DNA of 38,055 bases, taken from JBCAWW01 sp045106675. Its GTDB lineage: Bacteria > Bacteroidota > Bacteroidia > J057. Shown piece by piece: positions 9,044 to 16,219 of the stretch; the first letter of the stretch is position 1; every line of letters starts with the position of its first letter. The notes under the pieces are model-generated. The model saw nothing but the letters and a program-made list of their open reading frames with translations. It was not told the DNA's origin and did no database searches. The position numbers were made by a program, and so were the translations under genes. Location: contig JBGCFA010000006.1 in NCBI GenBank assembly GCA_045106675.1, positions 1-38,055 on the forward strand, given 5' to 3'.

Positions 9044-9083
9044 ACCAAAATGCGCAAGGGAATTAGGCAATTCCGGTTAAAAT

Positions 9084-10847
9084 CTAAGCTTCAGACAAAG
9101 TATTGGCTTGGGGGAACCAACTAAAGATCATTTGCTGAAGTTCCTCAGTACGGACAGGTTTGGCGAGAAAGTCTTGCATTCCGGAGGCTAAGCATTGATG
9201 TTGATATTCAACTGTAGTATTTGCGGTTAAAGCAATAACTAAGGGGCATAAGCTTTTGGCAGAACGTTCGCGACAGCGATGAAGAATCTGCTTGGTCGCT
9301 TCAATACCATTGAGGACAGGGAGCTCCAAATCCATCAGGATAAGATCATATTGTTTTTCAGAGGCAGCTTCGACAGCAGCAAGTCCATTAGCGACTAAAT
9401 CGGCTTGGAAGCCCAATTTTTCCAACATCCTCACTACGACCTTTTGATTGACGATATTATCCTCGACCAAAAGTATATTGAGCTTTTCTCGTTGACTCAC
9501 CTTTGCTTCAAAAGGCTTTCCCATTAGGATTCCTGTTTCCAAAGTCCGAAATCCCAATTCAAAAGCGAAGGTGGTGCCTTTTCCTTTTTGGCTATCTACC
9601 CATATTTTCCCTCCCATCAGATGTACGAGTTCCCAAGTGATGGCGAGTCCAAGCCCTGTACCTTCCTCTGGGAAGCTGCGATTGAGTTGAGTATAAGGAT
9701 TGAACAAATGGGAGATTTTTTCTTCAGGAATCCCTATTCCCGTATCTCGCACCGAAACCCGGACCATTTGTTTTTGATCATCTAAGCCAATATCCTCAAC
9801 GGTTACAAATATCCCTCCCTCATAAGTAAACTTGACGGCATTGCCAATGAGGTTGATCAGAATTTGCTTGAGTCTTTTAGGATCACCTTTGAGATTGCGC
9901 TTCAGGCTTTCATCAATTTTAGATTGGATTTCATAACCTCTTTTTTGAGCGCGAATATTGAGCATATCGACGACTTCTCGGATAGTTTGAGAAAGAGAAA
10001 AAGGCAATTCTTCTAACTCTAGGTTGTCTGCTTCAATCTGAGAGTAATCCAGTACTCCATTGACAACAGACATGAGACTTTCTGCGCTCAGCTTTATTAC
10101 ACGCGAATATTCAGCTTGCTCTTCGTTCTGCTCAGTATGTTCCATTAACTCGACCAAACCGATCAATGAGTTCAAGGGGGTTCTTATTTCGTGGCTTATA
10201 GTAGAGAAAAATCTAGTCTTAGCTTCGAGTACTTTTTGAGCCTCGACATAGATACGTTGCTCTTTGGTCTTGCTTAGGTATTGGTCATAGATTAAAAGAA
10301 CCAAAAGTGAGCAAAAAATCGTGATGATAGAGACATCTACAAAGCGCATCAGCATTTGCGCTTCCTCTGGATTTACTTTGAGCCAATCTAGATAATAGAA
10401 AGCCCCAAAGTGCAATAGAAGGAAACTAATTATAGGTAGGATTTGAAAGGCTAATATACTTTTGAGTTCCCGAATAGGGTAGAGTAAAAGAGGTAAAATC
10501 ATAAAAATCAAGAAGCCATACTTCAAGTTAATATTGTCTCCCCAGAGAGAAGCAGTAAACAGGACACTAAGATTTAGGAAAAGTAGTAATAAAGTTCTCG
10601 CGAGCTTGGTATTACCGATTGCCCCAACATAAAAAATAAAGATGTTGAGGATAAGCATTCCTAGCGATAGCCATGTATAAAGTGGTAAGCCATTTAAAAT
10701 ATATACTAGCGGATAGGGTAAGGATGCAATAATAAAAAAGAGGGATAAACCCTGTGTATATAAAGCTGATTTACGAGCATCCTCATCCATCTCAGCAGGA
10801 ATGCCGAGACTAAGAAACCGGATCAAACGACTCCAAGAAGATTTCAT
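9084..10847 (-). CDS. Hybrid sensor histidine kinase with C-terminal receiver
   Basis: A 587-residue membrane protein. The N-terminal ~190 residues contain about six hydrophobic segments forming a membrane sensor region with no recognised ligand-binding domain. A HisKA domain follows, with phospho-acceptor His219 in FSTISHEIRTPL, then an HATPase with N box (NLIGNAVKFT), G1 (DTGIGIP) and G2 (GTGLGLAI). A receiver domain completes it, with acceptor Asp506 in LILMDLELP, acidic pocket VEDN and Lys in AKPV. There is no HPt domain and no adjacent response regulator, so its output partner is encoded elsewhere. I chose the ATG at 10847; a TTG 15 bp upstream would add only five residues. It lies upstream of metH in the same direction, but a functional link is not evident. 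Confidence 0.9.
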   Translation of the reverse strand: MKSSWSRLIRFLSLGIPAEMDEDARKSALYTQGLSLFFIIASLPYPLVYILNGLPLYTWLSLGMLILNIFIFYVGAIGNTKLARTLLLLFLNLSVLFTASLWGDNINLKYGFLIFMILPLLLYPIRELKSILAFQILPIISFLLLHFGAFYYLDWLKVNPEEAQMLMRFVDVSIITIFCSLLVLLIYDQYLSKTKEQRIYVEAQKVLEAKTRFFSTISHEIRTPLNSLIGLVELMEHTEQNEEQAEYSRVIKLSAESLMSVVNGVLDYSQIEADNLELEELPFSLSQTIREVVDMLNIRAQKRGYEIQSKIDESLKRNLKGDPKRLKQILINLIGNAVKFTYEGGIFVTVEDIGLDDQKQMVRVSVRDTGIGIPEEKISHLFNPYTQLNRSFPEEGTGLGLAITWELVHLMGGKIWVDSQKGKGTTFAFELGFRTLETGILMGKPFEAKVSQREKLNILLVEDNIVNQKVVVRMLEKLGFQADLVANGLAAVEAASEKQYDLILMDLELPVLNGIEATKQILHRCRERSAKSLCPLVIALTANTTVEYQHQCLASGMQDFLAKPVRTEELQQMIFSWFPQANTLSEA

Positions 10848-10955
10848 AAAATGGTTTGGCAATTAATGCCTTAGCTCTCTTCAAGAAACTTACTGATAAA
10901 AAAGCAGAATTAGATATTAGGAGAGAGAAAATACGCTCGAAAGAAAGTTTTAGAC

Positions 10956-10987
10956 AAAAAAAAGCTCCTTGCAGATTGCAAGGAGCT
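10956..10987 (-). terminator. Rho-independent terminator after the 11024-12598 gene
   Basis: Perfect 10-bp stem AGCTCCTTGC / GCAAGGAGCT (10963-10972 with 10978-10987), a 5-nt loop, and on the minus strand a run of seven or more T. It lies 36 bp beyond the stop at 11024 and correctly oriented. Confidence 0.92.
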
Positions 10988-11023
10988 GTACTTACGCTTA
11001 GACATTCCGTTATAAAGACGAAC

Positions 11024-12598
11024 TTAGTTCGTGATAATTAGACGCTGAGAGGCTTTGATTTCGCGATCAGCCATGCTCAGCAGATAGATTCCAGGGCTCA
11101 AGTGTTGCAGATTCAGTTGCATTGCTTGAGGCGCAAGTCCTCCATCTATTCGTTGTTGGTGAACAATTGCTCCATTTACGTTGAGTACTTGGAGAGTTAG
11201 ATCACGTCCAGTTTCATTAGTATAGTCAAGAATGATCGCTTGCTGCTTGCTCGCCGGATTTGGATAAGCTTGCATTTTGACCAATTCTGAATTTTCTAGA
11301 GTTAGCACCATCGTTTGGCTTAGCGAAAATGATCCATTCATATCCGTTTGCTTGATGCGATAGTATGCTTTTTCAACTCCCATTGCAGAGATTTCGTAAT
11401 CTTCGAAGCTGTATTCATTAGTCATTTGACTGTTAATTGCACCGCCTCGTTCACCGATGGTGAAAAACTGGGCATTGTCAAATGAACGCTGAATTTCGAA
11501 GTTCGAGTTATTTTCCTCTCGGAGGGTGCGCCAGCTAATCAGACTATGATCGCCTAACCATTCTGCTTGCATATCACCATATTCTACCGGAAGGATATTG
11601 TCTACAGAGATCGTTACGATTGCTTCATCCATACATCCTGAAGTTTGGCTAATTCCATATTTGAAGGTAGAAGTACCTAAAAAGCCAGGAGCAGGTGTGA
11701 AGAAAATTTCTCCGTATTGATTTACTGTTGCAGTACCTTCGCTTGCCAAAGGTAAAGTCGTGAGAGTCAAAGAAGCAGTATCTAATACTTCAGTATGAGT
11801 ATTGACAAAATCATTGGCTACGACATTGATTGGAAAGTCAACTGCAGTAGGTTGAATCACAGCAGCATCATTATTGGCTGTAGGGGGAAGTACACCATTG
11901 ATTAGTTCAGAGAACTCGATATCATCTATGGCTAGGTCATTGCCTTGGCCACCAAACTTACCATTTTCGAGAGATAGCGTGATTTGCGATACTCCGGCAG
12001 GTACAGTGTAGGTAAAGGCATAATTTTCCCAATTGCCACTAGTAGGAAGGTCAGGAGAGATACCAATCAACATATTATCTACCATGTAGCGAAAATTAGG
12101 TAGAGACTTGTTGGGGTTATTGTTGAGGTTCATAAACCATGCGCCAAAACAATATGTTTTGCCCGGTACAACTGTTACTTGAGTAGCCCAGATATCCATT
12201 GGATTGGTAGTACCATCTGGATTTGTGTCTGGAAAATCTGCAACCAGCATGGAGCCTGAACCGTCTCCAAGGCTGTGGTCAAAAGATACCCACTCAAAAA
12301 AGCAGTTACTAGGATTATTTTGTACGGTAACACTTCCCCATAAATCATATACGTTTTGAGGAGGACATACTACAGTACCAAATTCGGTCGTAAATCCGTA
12401 AATCGGATTGTTCGGGTCGGGATTAGCAACTTCAAAGTTGCCATTGTAAACGAGGTTCGGTCCCTTACACGCACCAGGACCACACTGGGCCTGAACTACA
12501 CTAGGTAGGATTGCGGGAAGGCTTAAAAGGAGCAGATGAGCGAAAAAGCGGTTGGAATACGGCGGCAAGAAACGGTTAAGGGTGCCACGATTGATCAT
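11024..12598 (-). CDS. T9SS-exported protein with lectin-like and Ig-like domains
   Basis: A 524-residue exported protein. A signal peptide with a long n-region ends near VVQAQ (residue ~38). Residues ~48-235 resemble a carbohydrate-binding-like jelly roll beginning NLVYNGNFE and closing with NDLAIDDIEFSE. Residues ~240-335 look like a bacterial Ig/cadherin-like fold (ANNDAAVIQP, then FTPAPGFLGTSTFKYG). Next comes the LISWRT...NNSNFEIQRS module often found before sorting signals, and finally a type A C-terminal sorting domain (~440-524) with AYPNPA and a closing ...ASQRLIITN. It should therefore cross the outer membrane through the type IX system and be anchored or released. No catalytic motif is visible; a glycan-binding or adhesive role is inference. 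Confidence 0.85.
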   Translation of the reverse strand: MINRGTLNRFLPPYSNRFFAHLLLLSLPAILPSVVQAQCGPGACKGPNLVYNGNFEVANPDPNNPIYGFTTEFGTVVCPPQNVYDLWGSVTVQNNPSNCFFEWVSFDHSLGDGSGSMLVADFPDTNPDGTTNPMDIWATQVTVVPGKTYCFGAWFMNLNNNPNKSLPNFRYMVDNMLIGISPDLPTSGNWENYAFTYTVPAGVSQITLSLENGKFGGQGNDLAIDDIEFSELINGVLPPTANNDAAVIQPTAVDFPINVVANDFVNTHTEVLDTASLTLTTLPLASEGTATVNQYGEIFFTPAPGFLGTSTFKYGISQTSGCMDEAIVTISVDNILPVEYGDMQAEWLGDHSLISWRTLREENNSNFEIQRSFDNAQFFTIGERGGAINSQMTNEYSFEDYEISAMGVEKAYYRIKQTDMNGSFSLSQTMVLTLENSELVKMQAYPNPASKQQAIILDYTNETGRDLTLQVLNVNGAIVHQQRIDGGLAPQAMQLNLQHLSPGIYLLSMADREIKASQRLIITN

Positions 12599-13206
12599 AA
12601 TTGGAAACGTCTAAGTCTATTGCATAAAGAAATTTAATGGTGATATGGTTGGGTTACATGTATGCTATTGCCAAATAGTGTACCAAAGGACTACAAAATT
12701 GCCATTCGCACAGCGTGCCAAACCATTCAAACCCAGCAAAAAACCATTGAATCAATCCCAACAAACCCGATAGTCCCGTTCGCAAAATAAGGACAGCGTA
12801 TTAAATTATTCGTTACGACGAAATTAAATTTATGGCTATCAATGCTTTATGAAGGAAAAACAAATTCGCCAAATGCGAAAAAGCTATTCGTAAGCAGCGA
12901 AATATCAAGGGCAAGGGTTTCGTCGATGTTAGAAAAAAAAGTTGAAAAAAAATTTATTTGCCCTTACGATCACTGCAATTTTTACGACTGTTCAGACTTT
13001 GTGTCACTCAGTGACCTCGTGACTGAACAGCTCTGAACATACTTTATATGGTCATTATCAGCACATTAATGGCGCAATATGCGAATGAGTAATTCTGGAC
13101 TTTATCAAAAGCCTGAGAACTTACATCGAGACCGTGATGTCATATTTAGCCCCCCAAGTGCCGAAAAAACGAGCAAATTCGATGTAAGGTTTTTTACCTA
13201 TGTGTC
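12599..13206. other. Gene-poor intergenic region
   Basis: About 600 bp, AT-rich, between the start of the T9SS gene and the terminator of the M56 peptidase gene. The only open frame (12842-13036, 64 codons, plus) has no family resemblance, and a symmetric inverted repeat is buried inside it. I see no RNA gene. The promoter of the T9SS gene must lie at its left end, but no convincing -33/-7 pair was found. Confidence 0.6.
12988..13030. repeat. Symmetric 43-bp nested inverted repeat
   Basis: CTGTTCAG at 12988-12995 pairs with CTGAACAG at 13023-13030, and GTCAC at 13003-13007 pairs with GTGAC at 13011-13015. Both pairs share the same centre at 13009, with exactly 7 bp between arms on each side. 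There is no T-run, so it is not a simple terminator. The symmetry suggests a protein-binding site or a folded RNA. Confidence 0.45.
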
Positions 13207-13242
13207 AAAAAAACAAGCCCAGTAAACTTAATTACTGGGCTT
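13207..13242 (-). terminator. Rho-independent terminator of the blaI-M56 operon
   Basis: An 11-bp perfect stem (AAGCCCAGTAA at 13215-13225 with TTACTGGGCTT at 13232-13242), a 6-nt loop and, on the minus strand, seven T after a single G. It sits 25 bp beyond the stop of the M56 peptidase gene. Confidence 0.92.
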
Positions 13243-13266
13243 ATCCTTAGATTTTGATGTTTGGCA

Positions 13267-15510
13267 TTACTTCTCGCGGAAGATTATTCGGCCTTCTTCT
13301 ACATTATAGTCTTCTGCCATCTTGCGGTATTTCCTCGCCAAAGACCTGTTAAGGCGACGACCATTTACTTTTACATAATCCTCTGTGATATCAACTTTTA
13401 CGCGGCTATCGTCAGAATCTATCAAGCCATCACGCTCCAATTCTCTCAATAAACGGTTTTGATAACGTAAATATCCCCTTTCACGCTCTTGGGCTTCGAC
13501 CTCTATAATGCGATGACGCTGCAAGGCTTCTAATTCTCTTTGCAACAATACCGCTTGCTGTTGCACCTGTTCTACGGAGACTTGCGATTCTACCCGCGCC
13601 AACTCTGCTTGCAATTGGGCTTGCTCTCTGATCATCTCTGCTTGTTCGCGCACTTGTATCCGAGCAACTTCTGCATGTTCTCTTGCGATCTCTCTTGCAA
13701 TCTCAGCATGTTCTCTTGCTTGTACTCGTGCTATTTCAGCATGTTCTCGGGACCTTGCAGCGTGTAATCTTTCTAATGCCCGTCTTTCTTCATTCATATG
13801 ACGCATATCCTCACGCATTTCTGCGCTCGTTTCTCCGCTGCGAATTTCTTTAGCATAGGTCCGTTGAAAATCTTCCTGCCATACTTGCATATCACGCTGG
13901 AACACTTCCATCTCCTTTTTCCAACTTTTGCCGTCTTTGGCCCAGGTCTTTTCAAACTCCTTGGCCCATTCCTTTTGCGCCTTGGCATATTCTTTCAATT
14001 GCATTTCATAGGCAACTCGCTGATCATCATCTTCCCAATTCATCTCGCCCTCCCAATCGATACTGGGTAGAGCAGGTAATGCAGGGATAGCTGGAAGAGC
14101 AGGCATTACCACCGGACGAGGAGGCACTGGTGGCAGAGGAGGAGAATCCATAACCATGACCAGACGGTTAGTCGTGCTTGCCAATTGGACATTGACACGA
14201 TCTAAGTCAAATACTAGATTATCCAAAGTTGCGCTTAACCGATCAGTAGTTCGAGCGAGATTAACAAATACGGGCTCTGATGCAATCGGTGCATCCGCTT
14301 CATTCCAATAGACTATAGGTTCTGTATTTAGATCCCCTGGGGGAACGTCTTCGCCAATCACCGCTGGTACCGACAGAGCGTTCGCCGAGGGCGTAATCCT
14401 AAGCTCAGTAGTGATGGCTGGATCATTAGATACGGTAAGGGGTAGATTACCAATAGGTATCTCTGTTTCTGGAACAATAATCGTTTCGGCGGTTTGGGCC
14501 TGAGGTTTAGTCCATACTAAACCAATCAGACAACTGGTAAGTAGGATTGCGGGAATGATACTGGCTCTATCTTTTTGAGTAGGGCTAGCCTGCGGCTGAA
14601 CGATCCGTTCCACTCTACGAAAAAGACCATTTTTGCGCCCAGCCATACCAAGGGCCATCATAGGCATATTTTGACGACGTGCTTCTAATTCTGTTAACAT
14701 ACGTGCATAAGTAATTGCATCCTCGCAAACCGCTACGGCCATATCGTCGCAGCAATGTTCACGATTTTCTTCGATTTGATTCGATACCCACCAATAAGCT
14801 GGGTGATAAAAAAACACCATCTCCACCAATGCGAGGATTTGATTGATCAAAAAGTCATAACGGTGGATGTGGGAGAGTTCGTGAGCTAGGATAGACTCCA
14901 ATTGCTTGGGAGAAATGCCTGCCAACAAACCCAAGGGCAGCAGAATGACCGGTTTGAGATGGCCCAAGACCATCGGTACTTGGACTCGCCCTGACTCTAA
15001 TAAGGTGACAGCACGGCTAATCCCCATCTTGTGAGCAAGCTGGTTGAGCTTATGTTGCCAACCATAGTCCACCTCAAAGGTGTAGCTTACTCTCAAACGC
15101 TGGAGATACCATAGTCCTCCTAACCAGCGAACAGCAAAAAACACCAGCCCTGTGAGCCATACCACTGACAAGCAAGGGATGGCCTGTTTCCAGATCAACC
15201 CTCCTGACTCAAGCAGGGCTGGTGCGATCTGATCGACCGGTGCCCAAACGACCATAGGATGACTCGCTACCTCCATCATCGCGACTGCATCCTTATACTC
15301 TATATATAAGGTGACGATTGAAGCTCCTAGCATCAACACCAGTGTGCACAAGCTGGCGATGTATGCGGTTTGCGGAGAACGGCCTTTGAGTATGCGCAGA
15401 AACATTCGTAAGCCAAGCGCCAATATTGCGCCCTGCCATAGTGAGTGTAAAAGCGTCCATCCAAGACTTTGGGCAAGTTGAGGGGGGAAAAGAAGATCTA
15501 CGATTTGCAT
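13267..15510 (-). CDS. M56 (BlaR1/MecR1-type) membrane metallopeptidase with coiled-coil periplasmic tail
   Basis: A 747-residue signal-transducing peptidase. The N-terminal half has three or four membrane segments (about residues 15-37, 48-70, 110-135 and 318-335) and the M56 zinc site HELSH at 210-214 with ENREHCCDD at 248-256 supplying the third ligand. In BlaR1/MecR1 this protease domain is activated by an extracytoplasmic sensor and triggers loss of the BlaI-type repressor. Here there is no penicillin-binding domain. The tail instead has a Pro/Ala-rich stretch (~455-485), a highly charged helix, five 11-residue repeats (~585-641) and a small conserved-looking end (VKVDITEDYVKVNGRRLNRS). 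The gene follows the repressor gene by 12 bp, the classic pairing. The signal sensed is unknown. Confidence 0.88.
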   Translation of the reverse strand: MQIVDLLFPPQLAQSLGWTLLHSLWQGAILALGLRMFLRILKGRSPQTAYIASLCTLVLMLGASIVTLYIEYKDAVAMMEVASHPMVVWAPVDQIAPALLESGGLIWKQAIPCLSVVWLTGLVFFAVRWLGGLWYLQRLRVSYTFEVDYGWQHKLNQLAHKMGISRAVTLLESGRVQVPMVLGHLKPVILLPLGLLAGISPKQLESILAHELSHIHRYDFLINQILALVEMVFFYHPAYWWVSNQIEENREHCCDDMAVAVCEDAITYARMLTELEARRQNMPMMALGMAGRKNGLFRRVERIVQPQASPTQKDRASIIPAILLTSCLIGLVWTKPQAQTAETIIVPETEIPIGNLPLTVSNDPAITTELRITPSANALSVPAVIGEDVPPGDLNTEPIVYWNEADAPIASEPVFVNLARTTDRLSATLDNLVFDLDRVNVQLASTTNRLVMVMDSPPLPPVPPRPVVMPALPAIPALPALPSIDWEGEMNWEDDDQRVAYEMQLKEYAKAQKEWAKEFEKTWAKDGKSWKKEMEVFQRDMQVWQEDFQRTYAKEIRSGETSAEMREDMRHMNEERRALERLHAARSREHAEIARVQAREHAEIAREIAREHAEVARIQVREQAEMIREQAQLQAELARVESQVSVEQVQQQAVLLQRELEALQRHRIIEVEAQERERGYLRYQNRLLRELERDGLIDSDDSRVKVDITEDYVKVNGRRLNRSLARKYRKMAEDYNVEEGRIIFREK
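13587..13755 (-). repeat. 33-bp in-frame tandem repeat encoding five hendecads
   Basis: Inside the M56 gene, the encoded units are REHAEIARVQA, REHAEIAREIA, REHAEVARIQV, REQAEMIREQA and QLQAELARVES. The DNA word GCATGTTC recurs on the plus strand at 13673, 13706 and 13739, exactly 33 bp apart. Eleven-residue periodicity with hydrophobic positions every 3/4/4 residues predicts a right-handed coiled coil. Such repeats may change copy number by slippage. Confidence 0.75.
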
Positions 15511-15522
15511 GGAAAATTTGAC

Positions 15523-15921
15523 TTAGCGGTCTGAAGGTTTGTCATCAGACAATTGATCAAGATAGCGGCGGATTTCATCTAGTTCTTGTGGGCTCGATTT
15601 GCTACTGCCGAGGGCTTTCATCACCAATTTCATGGCAGAGCCTTGAAAAGCAGTCTCTAAGAGTCGATCCACTAAAGCTTGTTGGCTTTCAGCTTCACTG
15701 ATACTAGGTAGATAAAGGTGGGTTTTACCCTCTCGGGTTCGACTTACCAATCCTTTATCAGCCATGATCTGCATGAGCTTGAGACTAGTCGTATATCCTA
15801 CCTCCTTTTGGCCTTTGGGTCGGTTGGCATTGATCCGATCGTTGATCTGACGAACGGTAGCCGGACTCTCTTGCCAAAGCAAACGCAGGATCTCTAATTC
15901 TCCATTGGTCGGTTTCTGCAT
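15523..15921 (-). CDS. BlaI/MecI/CopY-family winged-helix repressor
   Basis: A 132-residue protein of the penicillinase-repressor family. The N-terminal winged helix opens with the typical T-N-G-E-L-E-I-L-R-L-L-W, continues with the recognition region around VGYTTSLKLMQIMADKGLV (residues ~42-60) and the wing at SRTREGKTHLYLP. The C-terminal ~55 residues are the dimerisation and protease-sensitive part. The ATG at 15921 matches the family start; a TTG at 15966 would add 15 residues and place operator 1 inside the coding region. It is the first gene of a two-gene operon with the M56 peptidase. Three palindromic sites directly upstream indicate autoregulation. The regulon beyond this operon is not visible here. 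Confidence 0.92.
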   Translation of the reverse strand: MQKPTNGELEILRLLWQESPATVRQINDRINANRPKGQKEVGYTTSLKLMQIMADKGLVSRTREGKTHLYLPSISEAESQQALVDRLLETAFQGSAMKLVMKALGSSKSSPQELDEIRRYLDQLSDDKPSDR

Positions 15922-15944
15922 TTCTGCGGGAATAATGATTAATC

Positions 15945-15960
15945 TACGAAACGTTTCGTA
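15945..15960. promoter_or_regulatory. BlaI-family operator 1 (perfect palindrome)
   Basis: TACGAAACGTTTCGTA, a perfect 16-bp palindrome beginning 23 bp upstream of the repressor ATG. It is one of three copies of TACGAA-N4-TTCGTA. Its position in the predicted 5' untranslated region suits a roadblock or accessory site. Confidence 0.8.
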
Positions 15961-15971
15961 CTGCAATTATA

Positions 15972-15987
15972 TACGAAGACTTTCGTA
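15972..15987. promoter_or_regulatory. BlaI-family operator 2
   Basis: TACGAAGACTTTCGTA has the same TACGAA/TTCGTA arms, centred 27 bp from operator 1. It overlaps the expected transcription start of the minus-strand promoter at 15992-16021. Confidence 0.8.
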
Positions 15988-15991
15988 ATAA

Positions 15992-16021
15992 CAAATTTAT
16001 CTACGAATAATTTCGTACTAA
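15992..16021 (-). promoter_or_regulatory. Promoter of the blaI-M56 operon
   Basis: On the minus strand the -7 box is TAAATTTG (15999-15992), an exact match to TAnnTTTG. A TTA (consensus TTG) lies 19 bp upstream at 16021-16019. Operator 3 falls between the two boxes and operator 2 at the start point, the arrangement expected for a repressed promoter. Confidence 0.65.
16002..16017. promoter_or_regulatory. BlaI-family operator 3
   Basis: TACGAATAATTTCGTA has the same arms, centred 30 bp from operator 2. It lies inside the spacer between the -33 and -7 elements of the operon promoter, so bound repressor would block RNA polymerase. Confidence 0.8.
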
Positions 16022-16219
16022 GTTTTATGTAGCTCCATTATTGAGGATTAATTAATTGATAATCAACATATTAATATTTGATTAGAATAATCGAAGCATT
16101 CAAGGCTGAATTTTGTGAAACTGGGAATATTCACTAAATTCAAGATGGTAGTTTATCGGATAAAGATTTTTTCACTGCCAAGGTATAAGACCACAAGATT
16201 ATTACTCGCAAAAACAATT

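Noticed and set aside
8987..9083. Possible cobalamin or SAM riboswitch upstream of metH
   Set aside because: The gap is only 97 bp, without a B12-box-like or SAM-aptamer-like set of stems; only a short GGAATT/AATTCC repeat (9059-9074) and a -7-like element are present.
12842..13036. 64-codon open frame on the plus strand
   Set aside because: Low-complexity Lys-rich sequence, no family resemblance, no promoter, and the frame is shaped by the symmetric inverted repeat at 12988-13030.
13267..15921. Beta-lactam resistance regulator (true blaR1-blaI with beta-lactamase)
   Set aside because: The M56 protein has no penicillin-binding domain and there is no beta-lactamase gene in the window.
16115..16219. 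GTG start for the acyl-CoA ligase at 16115
   Set aside because: The 35 added residues do not resemble the family N terminus, while the ATG at 16220 does.
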